A DNA stretch of 64,000 bases, taken from NCBI RefSeq assembly GCF_001315015.1, contig NZ_CP012915.1:992001-1056000 (forward strand). The letters run 5' to 3'. This DNA comes from Azospirillum brasilense (GTDB lineage Bacteria; Pseudomonadota; Alphaproteobacteria; Azospirillales; Azospirillaceae). The notes under the pieces are model-generated. The model did no database searches and had not been told where the DNA came from. It saw nothing but the letters and a program-made list of their open reading frames with translations. Shown one piece after another: positions 1-10,700 of the stretch (position 1 is the first letter of the stretch; every line of letters starts with the position of its first letter). The translations under genes and the position numbers were made by a program.

Positions 1-501
1 CCAGTCGGGCCGCAGAGCCAGCGCCCGGCGGTAGGCGGTGGCTGACTTGGTCAGCCGGTCGCCGTCGCGCAGCAGGTTGGCGAGGTTGTTGAAGGCTTCC
101 GCATAGGCCGGTTCCTCGACCAACGCGCGGCGGAAATGCCGCTCCGCGGGCGCTGTATCACCCGCCGCCTTCAGAGCCGAAGCCAGATTGTAATGGACCA
201 GCGGGTGGTCGAGGCCGCAGGCCAGCGCCTCGCGGTAGGCCGCCACCGCCTCCTCGGCACGGCCCAGGGCGCGCAGCACGTTGCCGAGGTTGTTGTGCGC
301 CTCCGCGAAGCGCGGATTCAGCCCCAGCGTGCGGCGGTAGGCGGCCTCCGCCTCCGCGGCCAGCCCGTCCGAGGCCAAGGCGTTTGCCTCCGCATAGAGA
401 CGCATCGCCTGAGCGGCCAACCCGCCGAGCCTCCCCACGCCACGGGCGAGCAGGCCCGGACGCGGCGACGGGGAACGGGGCGGATCGCTCGGTTCGGACA
501 C
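1..501 (-). CDS. TPR protein, 3' part cut by window edge
   Basis: The leftward frame gives 167 codons and runs off the left edge. From about residue 45 it reads as tetratricopeptide repeats (34-residue units with patterns such as HNNLGNVLRALGRAEEAVAAY and FNNLANLLRDGDRL). I chose GTG at 501 because AGGAG sits 7 bases upstream; an in-frame ATG at 537 lacks a good ribosome site. It is divergent from the TPR-glycosyltransferase at 640 and its repeats resemble the TPR parts of the neighbours, so it may be another FlmG-like TPR-glycosyltransferase whose catalytic part lies outside the window. That last point cannot be seen here. Confidence 0.8.
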   Translation of the reverse strand, partial: MSEPSDPPRSPSPRPGLLARGVGRLGGLAAQAMRLYAEANALASDGLAAEAEAAYRRTLGLNPRFAEAHNNLGNVLRALGRAEEAVAAYREALACGLDHPLVHYNLASALKAAGDTAPAERHFRRALVEEPAYAEAFNNLANLLRDGDRLTKSATAYRRALALRPDW

Positions 502-639
502 GGAACGGCTCCTGAATGGGGCATGGGCTAACAGCATCTTTACCGGGAACCGGTGAACATGGCACTCCCTTCCGGCAACAGACCGGTGGAAGGCCCTGAG
601 ACACGGGTCCGGATCGGGCAGATGGAAAAGGCGCCCCCC

Positions 640-3600
640 ATGAACCAGCCCCCCGACCAGGCGTCGCCAACGACTCCCGATGAGGTCGCCGCCCGGCTCG
701 GCCGCGCCGTCGCCCATCATCGGGCGGGCCGGCTGGCCGATGCGGAACGCGATTACCGCGCCGTCCTGGCGGCCGACCCGCGCCACCCCGACGCGCTGCA
801 TCTGCTGGGCGTTCTGGCGCTCCAGGCCGGGCATCCCGGCCCCGCCGTCGAGCTGATCGAAGAGGCCATCCGGCAGGCCGGCGGCGTCGCCGACTACCAC
901 GACAATCTGGGAAGCGCGCTCGCCGCGCTGGACCGCCACGCCGAGGCGGCGGACGCGCACCGCATGGCCGTCGCGCTGACTCCCCTGTCGGCCCAGCCGC
1001 GCCACAATCTGGGCAACGCCTTCCAGGCGCAGGCGCTGCCGGGATTGGCGGCGCTGGCCTTCACCGCGGCGGTGGAGCTTGAGCCCGGCTACGCCAAGGC
1101 TTGGTACAATCTCGGCAACGCGCTGCGCGCCCAGAACCGTCTTGCCGGCGCCTTGCGGGCCTTCGCCCGCGCCGCGACGCTCACGCCCGCGATGGTCGAG
1201 GCCCACACCAACCTCAGCGACGCCTTGAGCGCCGCCGGGCGGCTGGACGAGGCGCTGGCCCAGGCCCGCGCCGCGCTGCGGCTGCGGCCCGACGACCCGA
1301 AGGCCCACCACAATCTCGGCACCGCCCTGCAACGCAAGGGCGCTTATGAGGGTGCGGAGATCGCCTACCGCGAGGCGCTGAAGCGCGCACCCGACAACCC
1401 GGTGACGCTGAACGATCTGGGCAGCGTTCTTCTGAAGCTGGGACGCCCCGCCCAGGCCGAGCGGTGCTTCCGCAAGGTGCTCAGCCGGAACCCCCACGCC
1501 GTCGAGGCCATCCACAACCTCGGCAACGCGCTTCGGGCGCAGGGGCAGTTCACGAAGGCGGAAGCCTGTTACGAGGAGGCCCTGGCCCACGACCCGAACC
1601 TCGCCAGCGCCAGCGACAACCTCGCCGTCATCGCCCTTCTGCACGGACGGCTAGAGCGCGGCTGGGAGGGCTACGAACGGCGCTTTGCCGCCGGCCGGGT
1701 TCTGCCCGACCGGCGGATCGACGCGCCGCGGTGGCGGGGCGAGGGGCTGCGCCGGCGCCGACTGCTGATCTGGCGGGAACAGGGGATCGGGGACGAGATC
1801 CTGTTCGCCTCCTGCTATGGCGATGTTATCGCCTGGGGCGGCGGGCCGGTGACCATAGAAACCGACCCGCGGCTGGTCGGCCTGTTCGCCCGGTCCTTCC
1901 CGCGCGCGACGGTGCGGGCGGAGACGCTGGACGCCGAAGGCCGGGAAACCATGGTCCCCCCCGATGTCGACCTTCAGATTCCGGCGGCCAGCCTGCCCGG
2001 ACTGTTGCGGGGAACGATCGCGTCCTTCGACCAGTTCACGCCCTGGCTGAAGCCCGATCCGGCCCGCACCGCCCTGTGGCGGGACCGGCTGGATGCCCTG
2101 GGGCCTGGTCTGAAGATCGGAATCGGATGGCGCAGCCAGCTGACGACACCCGAGCACAAGGGCGCCTACACCACGTTGGACCAGTGGGCGCCGCTGTTCG
2201 CTCTGCCGGGAATGGCGTTCGTCAATCTGCAGTATGACGACTGCGCGGCGGAGATCGCGGCGGCGGAGCGTCGGTTCGGCGTGACCATTCACCGTTGGGA
2301 CGATCTGGACCTGAAGGACGATTTCGAGGCCGCAGCGGCCCTGACCGCCAATCTGGATCTCGTCATCACGCCGGCGATGGCGGCGGGCGAACTGGCCGGC
2401 GCCCTCGGCGTGCCGGTCTGGCGCTTCGGACACCGCGACTGGACGCAGCTCGGCACCGGGGTCCGCCCCTGGTTCCCGACAATGCGCCTGTTCCAGCCAC
2501 GTCCGGGCGAAACCTTCGACGAGGTGCTGGCGGGCATGGCGCGCGTCCTTGCCGGGATGCGGCCCGCCCCGGCCCCTGTTCCCGACCGCGTGGACATTCT
2601 CCCTTCGGCCCCGCCATCGCCGTCGTCGCCGTCGTCGCCCACCGCCGATCCGGAAGCCTTGCTGAACCACGCCATCGCCCTGCACCGGGCGGGACGGCTG
2701 GACGACGCCATGGCGGCCTACCGCGCGGTCCTCGATCTGGCGCCACGGCACGGCGACGCCCTCCATCTTCTCGGCCTGACCCAGCATCAAGCCGGCCAGC
2801 ATGCGGAGGCGGAGCGCAACATCGCAGCGGCGCTCCGGACCGATCCGGATTTTCCCACCGCCTGGAACCATCTGGGCCTCGTCCGGCAGTCCCTGGACCG
2901 TCCGGACCAAGCCCTCGCCTGTTTCCGCCGGGCAATCGCGCTGCGCCCGGATTTCCCCGAGGCGATGACCCACATGGGGCTGAGCATGAACGGGCCGGAC
3001 CGGCTGGCCGAGGCCAAGCGCTGGCACCGCCGGTCCATCCATCTCGCCCCGGCGAACCCGGCGGCCCACACCAACCTGGGCTACGCCTGCGAAGTGGAAG
3101 GACGCTTCGACGACGCCGCGGCCCATTACCGGCGCGCCCTGACCCTGCGGCCGGACTCCGCCGACACCCTGAACAACCTGGGCACCCTCGCCAAGATGGC
3201 GGATCGTCCGACCCTCTGCCGGCATTTCCTCGACCGCGCCCTGCGGGTGGCCCCCGGGCTGGCGCTCGCCGCCTGGAACGTCGGGCTGATGGCGCTGGCG
3301 GACGGCGATCTCGTCACCGGATGGGCCGGCTACGGGCGGCGTTTCTCCGCCCGCCAGCTTCAGCGGGCGCGCCGCATCGCGCTGCCCGTCTGGAATGGGG
3401 AGCCTCTGCACGGGCGCCGCTTGCTGGTCTGGCCGGAACAGGGGCTGGGCGACGAGATCCTCTTCGCCTCCGTCTTCGGTGACCTGAAAAGCCGCGGTGG
3501 AACCGTGGTTCTCGAATGCGATCCGCGTCTGGTGTCCTTGTACGCCCGCGCCTTCCCCTGGGCGACAGTGCGGGCGGAGTCCGTCACCGCCGACGGAGGC

Positions 3601-4245
3601 GAACGCTTCGACCCGCCGGACTGCGACCTGCAGATCGCCGCCGGCTCACTGCCCGCCCTGTGGCGCGACCGGCTGGAGCGCTTCCCGGTCCGCACGTCCT
3701 TCCTGACGCCCGCCCCGGAGCGGGCCGCCTTCTGGCGGGAGCGGGTTGATGCGCTCGGACCCGGCCTGAAGGTGGGCATCAGTTGGCGCAGCCAGATCGT
3801 CACGGCGCACCGCGAAGGCGCCTACACCCGCATCACGGACTGGTTGCCTTTGCTGGAGGTGCCGGGCGTTCGCGTCGTCAACCTTCAATACGGCGATTGC
3901 GCCGCCGAACTGGCCTCCATCGAGCCGGACGGCATTCAGCGTGTCCACCGTTGGGACGATCTGGATCTCAAGAACGATCTGGAGGGGGTGGCGGCTCTGA
4001 TGGCGGCGCTCGACCTCGTCATCCTGCCCGCCACCGCCGCCGGTGAACTGGCGGGTGCCCTGGGGGTGCCGGTCTGGCGGCTGGGCAGCCGGGACTGGAC
4101 CTGGATGGGCAGCGGGGTGCGGCCTTGGTTCCCCACCCAAAGGCTGATCGCCCCACACCCCGGCGAGACCTCCGCCGACGTTGTCCATCGAATCGCCCGG
4201 ATACTGACCCGGATGGCGGCACCCCCTAACCCTGACGAGGTATGA
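640..4245 (+). CDS. Double-module TPR-glycosyltransferase (FlmG-like)
   Basis: About 1201 residues made of two tandem TPR-plus-GT modules. TPRs fill residues 1-350, a GT-B-like catalytic region spans about 370-645, a second TPR block about 670-900, and a second GT region about 925-1201. Each GT region shows LLxWxEQGxGDEILFAS, GLKxGIxWRSQ, VNLQYxDCAAE, HRWDDLDLK and GELAGALGVPVWR. Caulobacter FlmG, which links TPRs to a glycosyltransferase that puts pseudaminic acid on flagellin, is the nearest named architecture I know. The adjacent flagellin and Pse genes support that role. Start is uncertain: ATG 640 follows GGAAAAGG; ATG 622, ATG 559 and GTG 553 are also in frame. The usual His of the HLAGALG motif is Glu here in both modules (see findings). 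Confidence 0.85.
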   Translation: MNQPPDQASPTTPDEVAARLGRAVAHHRAGRLADAERDYRAVLAADPRHPDALHLLGVLALQAGHPGPAVELIEEAIRQAGGVADYHDNLGSALAALDRHAEAADAHRMAVALTPLSAQPRHNLGNAFQAQALPGLAALAFTAAVELEPGYAKAWYNLGNALRAQNRLAGALRAFARAATLTPAMVEAHTNLSDALSAAGRLDEALAQARAALRLRPDDPKAHHNLGTALQRKGAYEGAEIAYREALKRAPDNPVTLNDLGSVLLKLGRPAQAERCFRKVLSRNPHAVEAIHNLGNALRAQGQFTKAEACYEEALAHDPNLASASDNLAVIALLHGRLERGWEGYERRFAAGRVLPDRRIDAPRWRGEGLRRRRLLIWREQGIGDEILFASCYGDVIAWGGGPVTIETDPRLVGLFARSFPRATVRAETLDAEGRETMVPPDVDLQIPAASLPGLLRGTIASFDQFTPWLKPDPARTALWRDRLDALGPGLKIGIGWRSQLTTPEHKGAYTTLDQWAPLFALPGMAFVNLQYDDCAAEIAAAERRFGVTIHRWDDLDLKDDFEAAAALTANLDLVITPAMAAGELAGALGVPVWRFGHRDWTQLGTGVRPWFPTMRLFQPRPGETFDEVLAGMARVLAGMRPAPAPVPDRVDILPSAPPSPSSPSSPTADPEALLNHAIALHRAGRLDDAMAAYRAVLDLAPRHGDALHLLGLTQHQAGQHAEAERNIAAALRTDPDFPTAWNHLGLVRQSLDRPDQALACFRRAIALRPDFPEAMTHMGLSMNGPDRLAEAKRWHRRSIHLAPANPAAHTNLGYACEVEGRFDDAAAHYRRALTLRPDSADTLNNLGTLAKMADRPTLCRHFLDRALRVAPGLALAAWNVGLMALADGDLVTGWAGYGRRFSARQLQRARRIALPVWNGEPLHGRRLLVWPEQGLGDEILFASVFGDLKSRGGTVVLECDPRLVSLYARAFPWATVRAESVTADGGERFDPPDCDLQIAAGSLPALWRDRLERFPVRTSFLTPAPERAAFWRERVDALGPGLKVGISWRSQIVTAHREGAYTRITDWLPLLEVPGVRVVNLQYGDCAAELASIEPDGIQRVHRWDDLDLKNDLEGVAALMAALDLVILPATAAGELAGALGVPVWRLGSRDWTWMGSGVRPWFPTQRLIAPHPGETSADVVHRIARILTRMAAPPNPDEV

Positions 4246-4470
4246 AGACGCAAGAAAGCCCCACCTTTTGGTCTAATCCCGCAACGAACGGCAAAAGGTA
4301 GGCATATGCGGCGAATCGTCCTACCCCCCATCGTAAGGGGCGGTCACCCCCCGTCTTTGGAGTACTAGGACAAAAGTTTGGGGTTGTTTGGCAGCACGGA
4401 TGGGTGAACACTATGGTTTCCGGCCTGCCGGACTTGGCAGGAGCCGGTTCGATCTGACGGAGAGCAGCCC
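4246..4470. other. Intergenic region with an 8-bp inverted repeat
   Basis: The 225 bases between the TPR-GT stop and the YdcH start contain a perfect inverted repeat ACCTTTTG/CAAAAGGT (4263-4270 and 4292-4299) with a 21-base loop and no T-run. A G/C-rich stretch follows near 4320-4350. I see no convincing gene; a promoter for the downstream small gene is expected but not identified. Confidence 0.4.
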
Positions 4471-4653
4471 ATGCACACTGATGCTCGCCTATCTTCCTTG
4501 CAGGAAAAGCACCTGCGTCTCGACCGCGCCATCCTCGACGAGGAAAAGCGTTCGTGGCCTGACGAAAGTGCCATCAAGCGGATGAAGCTTGAGAAGCTGC
4601 ACCTCAAGGAAGAAATTGATCGCTTGGCAAGAACCAGTCACAGGGTGAATTAG
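4471..4653 (+). CDS. YdcH family (DUF465) small protein
   Basis: 60 residues, highly charged and predicted helical. It matches the DUF465/YdcH pattern: SLQEKHLRLDRAILDEEKRSWPD followed by a KRMKLEKLHLKEEIDRL stretch. Family members are short coiled-coil-like proteins of unknown function common in proteobacteria. ATG at 4471 is preceded by GGAGAG about 6 bases upstream. It stands alone, facing the leftward triple TPR-GT gene, and the two share the hairpin at 4680-4715 as terminator. No link to glycosylation is evident; the call rests on motif and size. Confidence 0.85.
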   Translation: MHTDARLSSLQEKHLRLDRAILDEEKRSWPDESAIKRMKLEKLHLKEEIDRLARTSHRVN

Positions 4654-4679
4654 CACCCTTCCGGATCGATCCGATTCGT

Positions 4680-4715
4680 AAAGTCGGGGGCGGCGGACGG
4701 TTCGCTCCCGGCTTT
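4680..4715. terminator. Bidirectional intrinsic terminator
   Basis: AAAGTCGGG (4680-4688) pairs with CCCGGCTTT (4707-4715), a 9-bp stem with one G:T pair and an 18-base loop. It gives T-rich 3' arms on either strand and lies between two convergent genes, the YdcH gene ending at 4653 and the triple TPR-GT gene ending at 4718. Confidence 0.55.
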
Positions 4716-4717
4716 CT

Positions 4718-7700
4718 TTATGGTTTCGTGCTGACGACCGGCACAGCCTCGGGGCGAAGCCCGGCCAGACGGCGCCCGATTGTCGGCAACGCACCGGACG
4801 CCGGCTCTCCCGGCGGCGCGGGGATCAGTGCCATGGTCGGAAACCAGGGACGCGCCCCGGCGCCGAGCGCCGTCCAATCCCCCGGTGGCCCGAACCGCCA
4901 GACCGGTACGCCCAGTGCCCCCGCCAATTCCCCCACCGAACTCGCCGGCGTGATGACGAGGTCGAGCGTCGTCATCAAGGCCGCCACCCCCTCCAGATCG
5001 TTCTTGAGATCCAGATCGTCCCAACGGTGGATGGTCACCCCAAACCGGCGCTCCGCTTCAGCGATCTCGGCGGTGCAGTCGCCGTACTGAAGAGTAACGA
5101 GGACCACGCCGGGCAGCGCGAAGACCGCCCCCCACGCGTCGAGCGGCGCATAGGCTCCGCGGCGTTCCGCGGTCATCAGCCCGCTGCGCCACGCGATTCC
5201 CACCTTCAGGCCGGGGCCGAGCGTCTCCACCCGCTTCCGCCAATGGGCGGCCCGCTCCGGGGCGGCGGTCAGAAAGGAAGGACGCGACGGAAAGCGCTCC
5301 AGTCGGGGCCGCAGCCAGCGCGGCAACGATCCCATGGCGACGTGACGGTCAATGCCGGCGCAGGGCGCTTCCGGGTCCGTCGGGGCGGGCCGCCAGTCCG
5401 CACGGGGAAAGGACCGTGCGAACAGCGGCATCAGCCTCCGGTCGCACTCCACCACCACAGCGGCCGCCCGCTCGATCAGTTCGTCCAGACAGGAGGCGAA
5501 CATGATCTCGTCACCGATCCCCTGCTCCGCCCAGACCAGCAGGCGCAGGCCGGAGGGGTCCTCCCCCTCCCAGGCCGGGACGGAGACGACCCGGGCGGCA
5601 CCGGACAGCTCACGGGCGCGGAAGCGGGCGTCATAGCCGGCCCACCCCGTCTCCAGCCTGCCGCGGGCCAGATTCATCAGCCCAAGGTTGAAGGAGGCCG
5701 CCGGATGCTCCGGCTCCGCCGCCAGGGCGCGGCGGCACCAGCGCTCCGCCACCGCGGTCTCGCCCACGTCACGCAGCAGGCGCCCCAGATTGGCCAGCCC
5801 ATCCCCTTGCGCCGGCGCCAGGGCCAGCGCGCGGACGAGGGCGCGCCGCGCCTCGTCCAGCCGTCCCGCCCGGCGGAGCACCACTCCCAGATTCAGCCAC
5901 CCATTCTCGCGGTCCGGGGCCAGGCACAGGGATTGGCGATGTCGCCCCTCGGCCTCTCCCAACGCGCCGAGCCGGGTCAGCACGGCACCCCAATTGTCGT
6001 GCGCTTCCGCCAGCCCCGGATCGGCCAACGTTGCCCACCGATGGGCGTCGGCGGCGGCGGTCAGGTCATGCGCTGCCTCCAGCGCGTTGCCGAGATTGGT
6101 CAGAGCCGCCGCGGCGGCCGGTTGCAAGGCAAGCACCAGCCGAAAGCGTTGCACCGCCTCCGACGCACGTCCAAGGGCAAGCAGGACGGTGCCCAGGCTC
6201 GATTGGGCGGCGCCGTAAGCGGGCAGCACGTCCAGAGCACGGGTGATGCGCGCCGCCCCCGCAGCAGAATCCCCGGACTGGTGTGCCAGCAACCCCCACA
6301 GGTGGAGAGCAACCGGATGGTCCGCATGCACCTTCAGCACACGCTCGTACAGGGGAGCCGCCTCGGCCAGCCGACCGTCCCGATGATGGGCGGCGGCAGC
6401 TTCCAGAAGGGCGTCCGGATCGTCCGGGGCACCCTTCTGGAAGCCGCCGGACGGTGGTTCTTCGTCTGCGGGCATGAGTTGGCGCAGCGTGGCCGCCATC
6501 CGGTCCATGACGGCTTCCAACCCTTCGCCAGGACGCGGCTGGAAGAGGCGCATCGACGCGAACCAGGGACGGGCACCGGTGCCGAGTTGTGTCCAGTCAC
6601 GGTGCCCGAACCGCCACACCGGCACACCCAGGGCGCCGGCCAGTTCGCCGGAGGAGACGGCGGGCGTGAGAACCAGATCCAGATTGGCGGTCAGCGCCGC
6701 CGCGGCCTCGAAATCATCCTTCAGATCGAGATCGTCCCAGCGGTGGATGGTCACCCCGAAGCGCGCCTCCGCCGCCGCGATCTCCGCCGCGCAATCCCCG
6801 TATTGCAGGTTGACGAACACCACCCCCGGCAGGGCGAACAGCGGCGCGAAGGCGTCGAGCGTGACGTAGGCGGCGCGGCGCTCCCCATCCATGACTTGGC
6901 TGCGCCACGCGATACCGACCTTCAATCCCGGCCCCAGAGCGGCCAGCCGGTCCCGCCAGCGGTCCAGGCGTCCGGGTTCAGGCACCAGCCAGGGCTGGGC
7001 CGGGAACCGCTTCCAATCGGAACGCAGCAACCGCGGCAGCGACGCGGCGGCAATCTGCACGTCGACGTCGCGCGGCTCCACGGTCGATGGACGGACCGTC
7101 GCGCCGGGAAGGGAGCGCGCGAAGAGAGACGCCAAGCGGCGGTCGCACTCCACCACCAGATGCCCGGCACGGCGCAGCAGATCGGGGTAGCAGGAGGAAA
7201 AGAGGATTTCATCGCCCACCCCCTGCTCACGCCAGACCAGCAGGCGAGCGGAAGAGATGTTCTCGCCCCGCCAGGGTCTTGCCGCGAAGCGGCGCTTCTG
7301 GTCGCGGAACTGGGGGGTGTCGAACCGCCAGTCATGCTCCGCCCATCCGGCGCGAAGCTCTCCCCGCTCCAGGAGCAGGAGCGACAAGTTGTAATGAGCG
7401 GTCGGCAGCGCCGGATTGAACCGGATGGCTTGGTGGTAGGCGGCGATGGCCTCGGCCGGTCGCTGCCGCCGCGCCCAATGCATGGCGAGATTCGCCTGGG
7501 CCTCCGCCATCTCCGGCGCACGGTCGACCGCCCGGCTGTGGCAGGCGAACGCCTCCTCGACGCGCCCCAGCCGGTCGAGCGCGCTCCCCCGGTGGCTCCA
7601 GGCGACGGCGGCGCCGGGTGCGGTCAAGGTGGCGCGACGCAACAGCCGCTCCGCCTCCGCGGGCCGGTCGGCCCTCAGGCAGAGCGCGCCGAGACTCACC

Positions 7701-10700
7701 AGCACATCCACCTCCGATGGCGCCAGGGCAAGCGCCCGCCGGTAGCTCCGCTCCCCCCCAGCCCGGTCCTCGCGCTCGGCGAGCAGGTGCCCCAGATGGG
7801 TGTGCGCCATACCGAGCGACGGGCGAATCCTCAGGGACCGCCGCGCACAGGCTTCCGCTTCGCCACCCTCATCCCGCTCCCGCAGGAGGGCGGTGCGGTT
7901 GAGCCAATGCTCCGCCACGTCCGGACGGAGCAGAACGGCGTTGCGCTGCGCCGCCAGAGCGGCGTTGTGCCGGCCGGTCGCCTTGCAGGCATCGGCCAGC
8001 GCGGCATGGGCGGAGGCGTTGTCGGGATCGGCCTTAACCGCGAGGGCCAGCACCGTCACCGCGTCGTCGGCATCGCCTTGGCGAAGCCGCAGGATTCCCA
8101 ACAGATGAAGGGCCACGGGATGATCCGGCAGGGCGTCCAGCACTGTCCGGCAATGGTCCTCCGCCTCCTTCAGTGCCCCGGCGCGGTAGTGGGTGACGGC
8201 CTTGGCGATCACTAGAGCGACATCCACGGGTGCCGCGGGTGGGCGGCTCGTGACGCCCTCGACCGGCCGCGCCAGATTGCTCAGGGTTTGGGCGATGCAC
8301 ACCATGACGGCGGCCAACGTCTCGCCGGGGCGGGGCTGGAACAGGCGCATCGTCGCGTACCAGGGACGGACGCCGGTGCCGAGCTGCGTCCAGTCGCGGG
8401 CGCCGATGCGCCAAGCCGGCACGCCCAGGGCTCCCGCCAGTTCGCCGGTGGATACGGCCGGCGCGATGACCAGATCAAGCGAAGCGGTCAGGGCCGCTGC
8501 GCCCTCGAAATCATCCTTGAGATTCAGATCACCCCAGCGGTGGATGCTCACGCCGAAACGCACCTCCGCCGCCGCGATCTCCGCCTCGCAGTCACCGTAT
8601 TGAAGATTGACGAGAACCACTCCGGGAATCGCGAACAGCGGCGCGAACGCTTCCAGAGTGATGTAGGCGGCCTTTCGTTCGGTCGTCATCAATTGACTGC
8701 GCCAAGCGATGCCGATCCTCAGCCCCGTCCCCAGGGCGGCCAGCCGCTCCCGCCAGACGGCGAGGCGTTCCGGGTCGGGCACCAGCCAGGGACGGGGCGG
8801 GAAGCTCGCCAGATCCGGTCGCAGAAGACGCGGGAGAGCACCCGCGGCGATGTGGGCGTCACAGTCCGGAGGGACCAGGGTCTCCGTTCCGTCGGAAGCC
8901 GCGGTCTCCTTCCGGACCGTGGCCCAGGGAAAGGAGCGGCTGAACAGGCTGACCAGCCGATGGTCGCATTCCAGGATGACCTGAGCGATCCGGCCCGCCG
9001 CCACGCGATCCGCCAAGGCGGGATAGCAGGAGGCGAACATCAGCTCATCCCCCACCCCCTGCTCACGCCAGACCAGAAGCCGGCGGACGGCCGCTCCGTC
9101 ATTCCTCCAGAGCGGCGCTGCGATGGTGCGCTCCTGATGTTCCTTGGCCTTGAACCGATCCTGATAGGCGTCCCAACCCTCCTGCAGATTGCCCGTCGCG
9201 AGGCTGACCAGGGCAAAGTTCAGCCGGGCTGCGGCCAAGGCCGGATCGATGCGCAGGGCACGACGCAGGGTTCGCTCCGCCTCCGCCACGCGCGTCGCCT
9301 GCCATTGCAGCATGCCGAGGTTGGCATAGGCCTCCGCATGCCCCGCGTCGATGGAGAGCGCGCGCCGATGCGCGGCCTCCGCCTCCTGGTTCCTTCCCAG
9401 CACGTTCAGGGCAAGACCCAGGGTGGTCAGCGCGATGGCACTCCGCGGCGCCAGACGCACCGCACGCCGGTGCAGGCGCAGCGCGCCGTCCCAATCGTCC
9501 CAATCCTTGAGGACGTTGCCGAGGTTCGTGTAGCTGTCGGGATAGTCCGGCTGAACGATCAGCGCCCGCCGGTACAGGGCCGCGGCAGCTTCCGCCCGGC
9601 GTGCGGCCCTTTGGGAATTGCCGAGATTGTTCAGAGCCTTGCCATAGTCCGGCTGAACGGTCAGCGCCCGCCGGAAGACGCCGGCGGCCTCCTCCGGCCG
9701 GTCCAGGCCGTCGAGGCCGGTGCCCATGTTGTTGAAGGCCACCGCATCGGTGGGGCGCAACGCGAGGCACGCCCGCAACGCCATCACGGCGGCAGCGTGA
9801 TTGCCCAGGTCGAGCAGCGCCACGCCGAGATTGTTCCACGCCCCGGCCAGCAACGGGTCCTGGGACAGCGCTTGCCGGTAGCGGGCGATGCCATCCGCCA
9901 GCCGCCCGTTCCCTTGAAGCGCACTGCCCAGATGGAAAAGCAGCCGCGCGTCCCGACCGCCGTCGGCATCCACCGCCGGCGCCAGAACCGCCGCCGCCTC
10001 GGCGAAATCGCCGCGCTCGTTCAGAAGCGTCCCCAGGTCCCGTGCCACCTCCCGGTCCGTCGGATCATCGGACAGGGCACGGCGCAGGCACAATTCCGCG
10101 TCGGGATGGCCCAGGACACGCAGCACGAGCGCCAGGCTGCGCCACGCCTCGCCATGGTCGGGCTGCGTTTGAACCACCCGGTAAAAGCCCAAGGCGGCCT
10201 CGTCCAGACGGCCACGGCGCCGGTGGAGGACCGCGAGATCGAAGCGGGTGGCGGTGCGCCCGGGATCGGCGCGCAGCGCCTCCTCGTAAGCCGCGATGGC
10301 ATCGTCGATCCGCTCCTGCGTCTGCAGAAGAAGGCCGAGATTGACGAGCGCCTCCGCGTAGCCGTCCTGAAGCGCGATCGCGCGACGATAGGCGCGGGCC
10401 GCGTCGTCCGGACGGCTCCGGTCGGCCAGGAGATTGCCCAGGCTGTTGTAAGCGGGGGCGAAGGACGGATCGGTCGCCAGGGTTGCGTGGAAGCAGGCCG
10501 CCGCCTGCGCGGGGTGACCGGCTTGATAGGCGGCGATGCCGGACAGGTGGCGGGCGTCCGTGTGGGATGGATCGGCGGACAGGATGCGGCCGTAGAGAGC
10601 CCAGGCCTCCCCCAATTTGCCTGCGCGATGCCGCGCGATGGCATCGGTCAGAAGCTCGTCGGCCGACCGCCCGCCCCAGTCCTGCACCTCCGCTTCGGTC

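Noticed and set aside
1651..3411. A 586-codon leftward frame opposite the double TPR-GT gene
   Set aside because: No motif, biased composition, and fully covered by a gene with recognised modules.
4263..4299. Inverted repeat as terminator of the double TPR-GT gene
   Set aside because: The loop is long, the stem short and there is no T-run, so I list it only as a repeat in the intergenic region.
5027..8215. A long rightward open frame inside the triple TPR-GT gene
   Set aside because: The leftward frame has clear TPR and GT motifs throughout; the antisense product is Arg/Gln/Pro-rich with no family.
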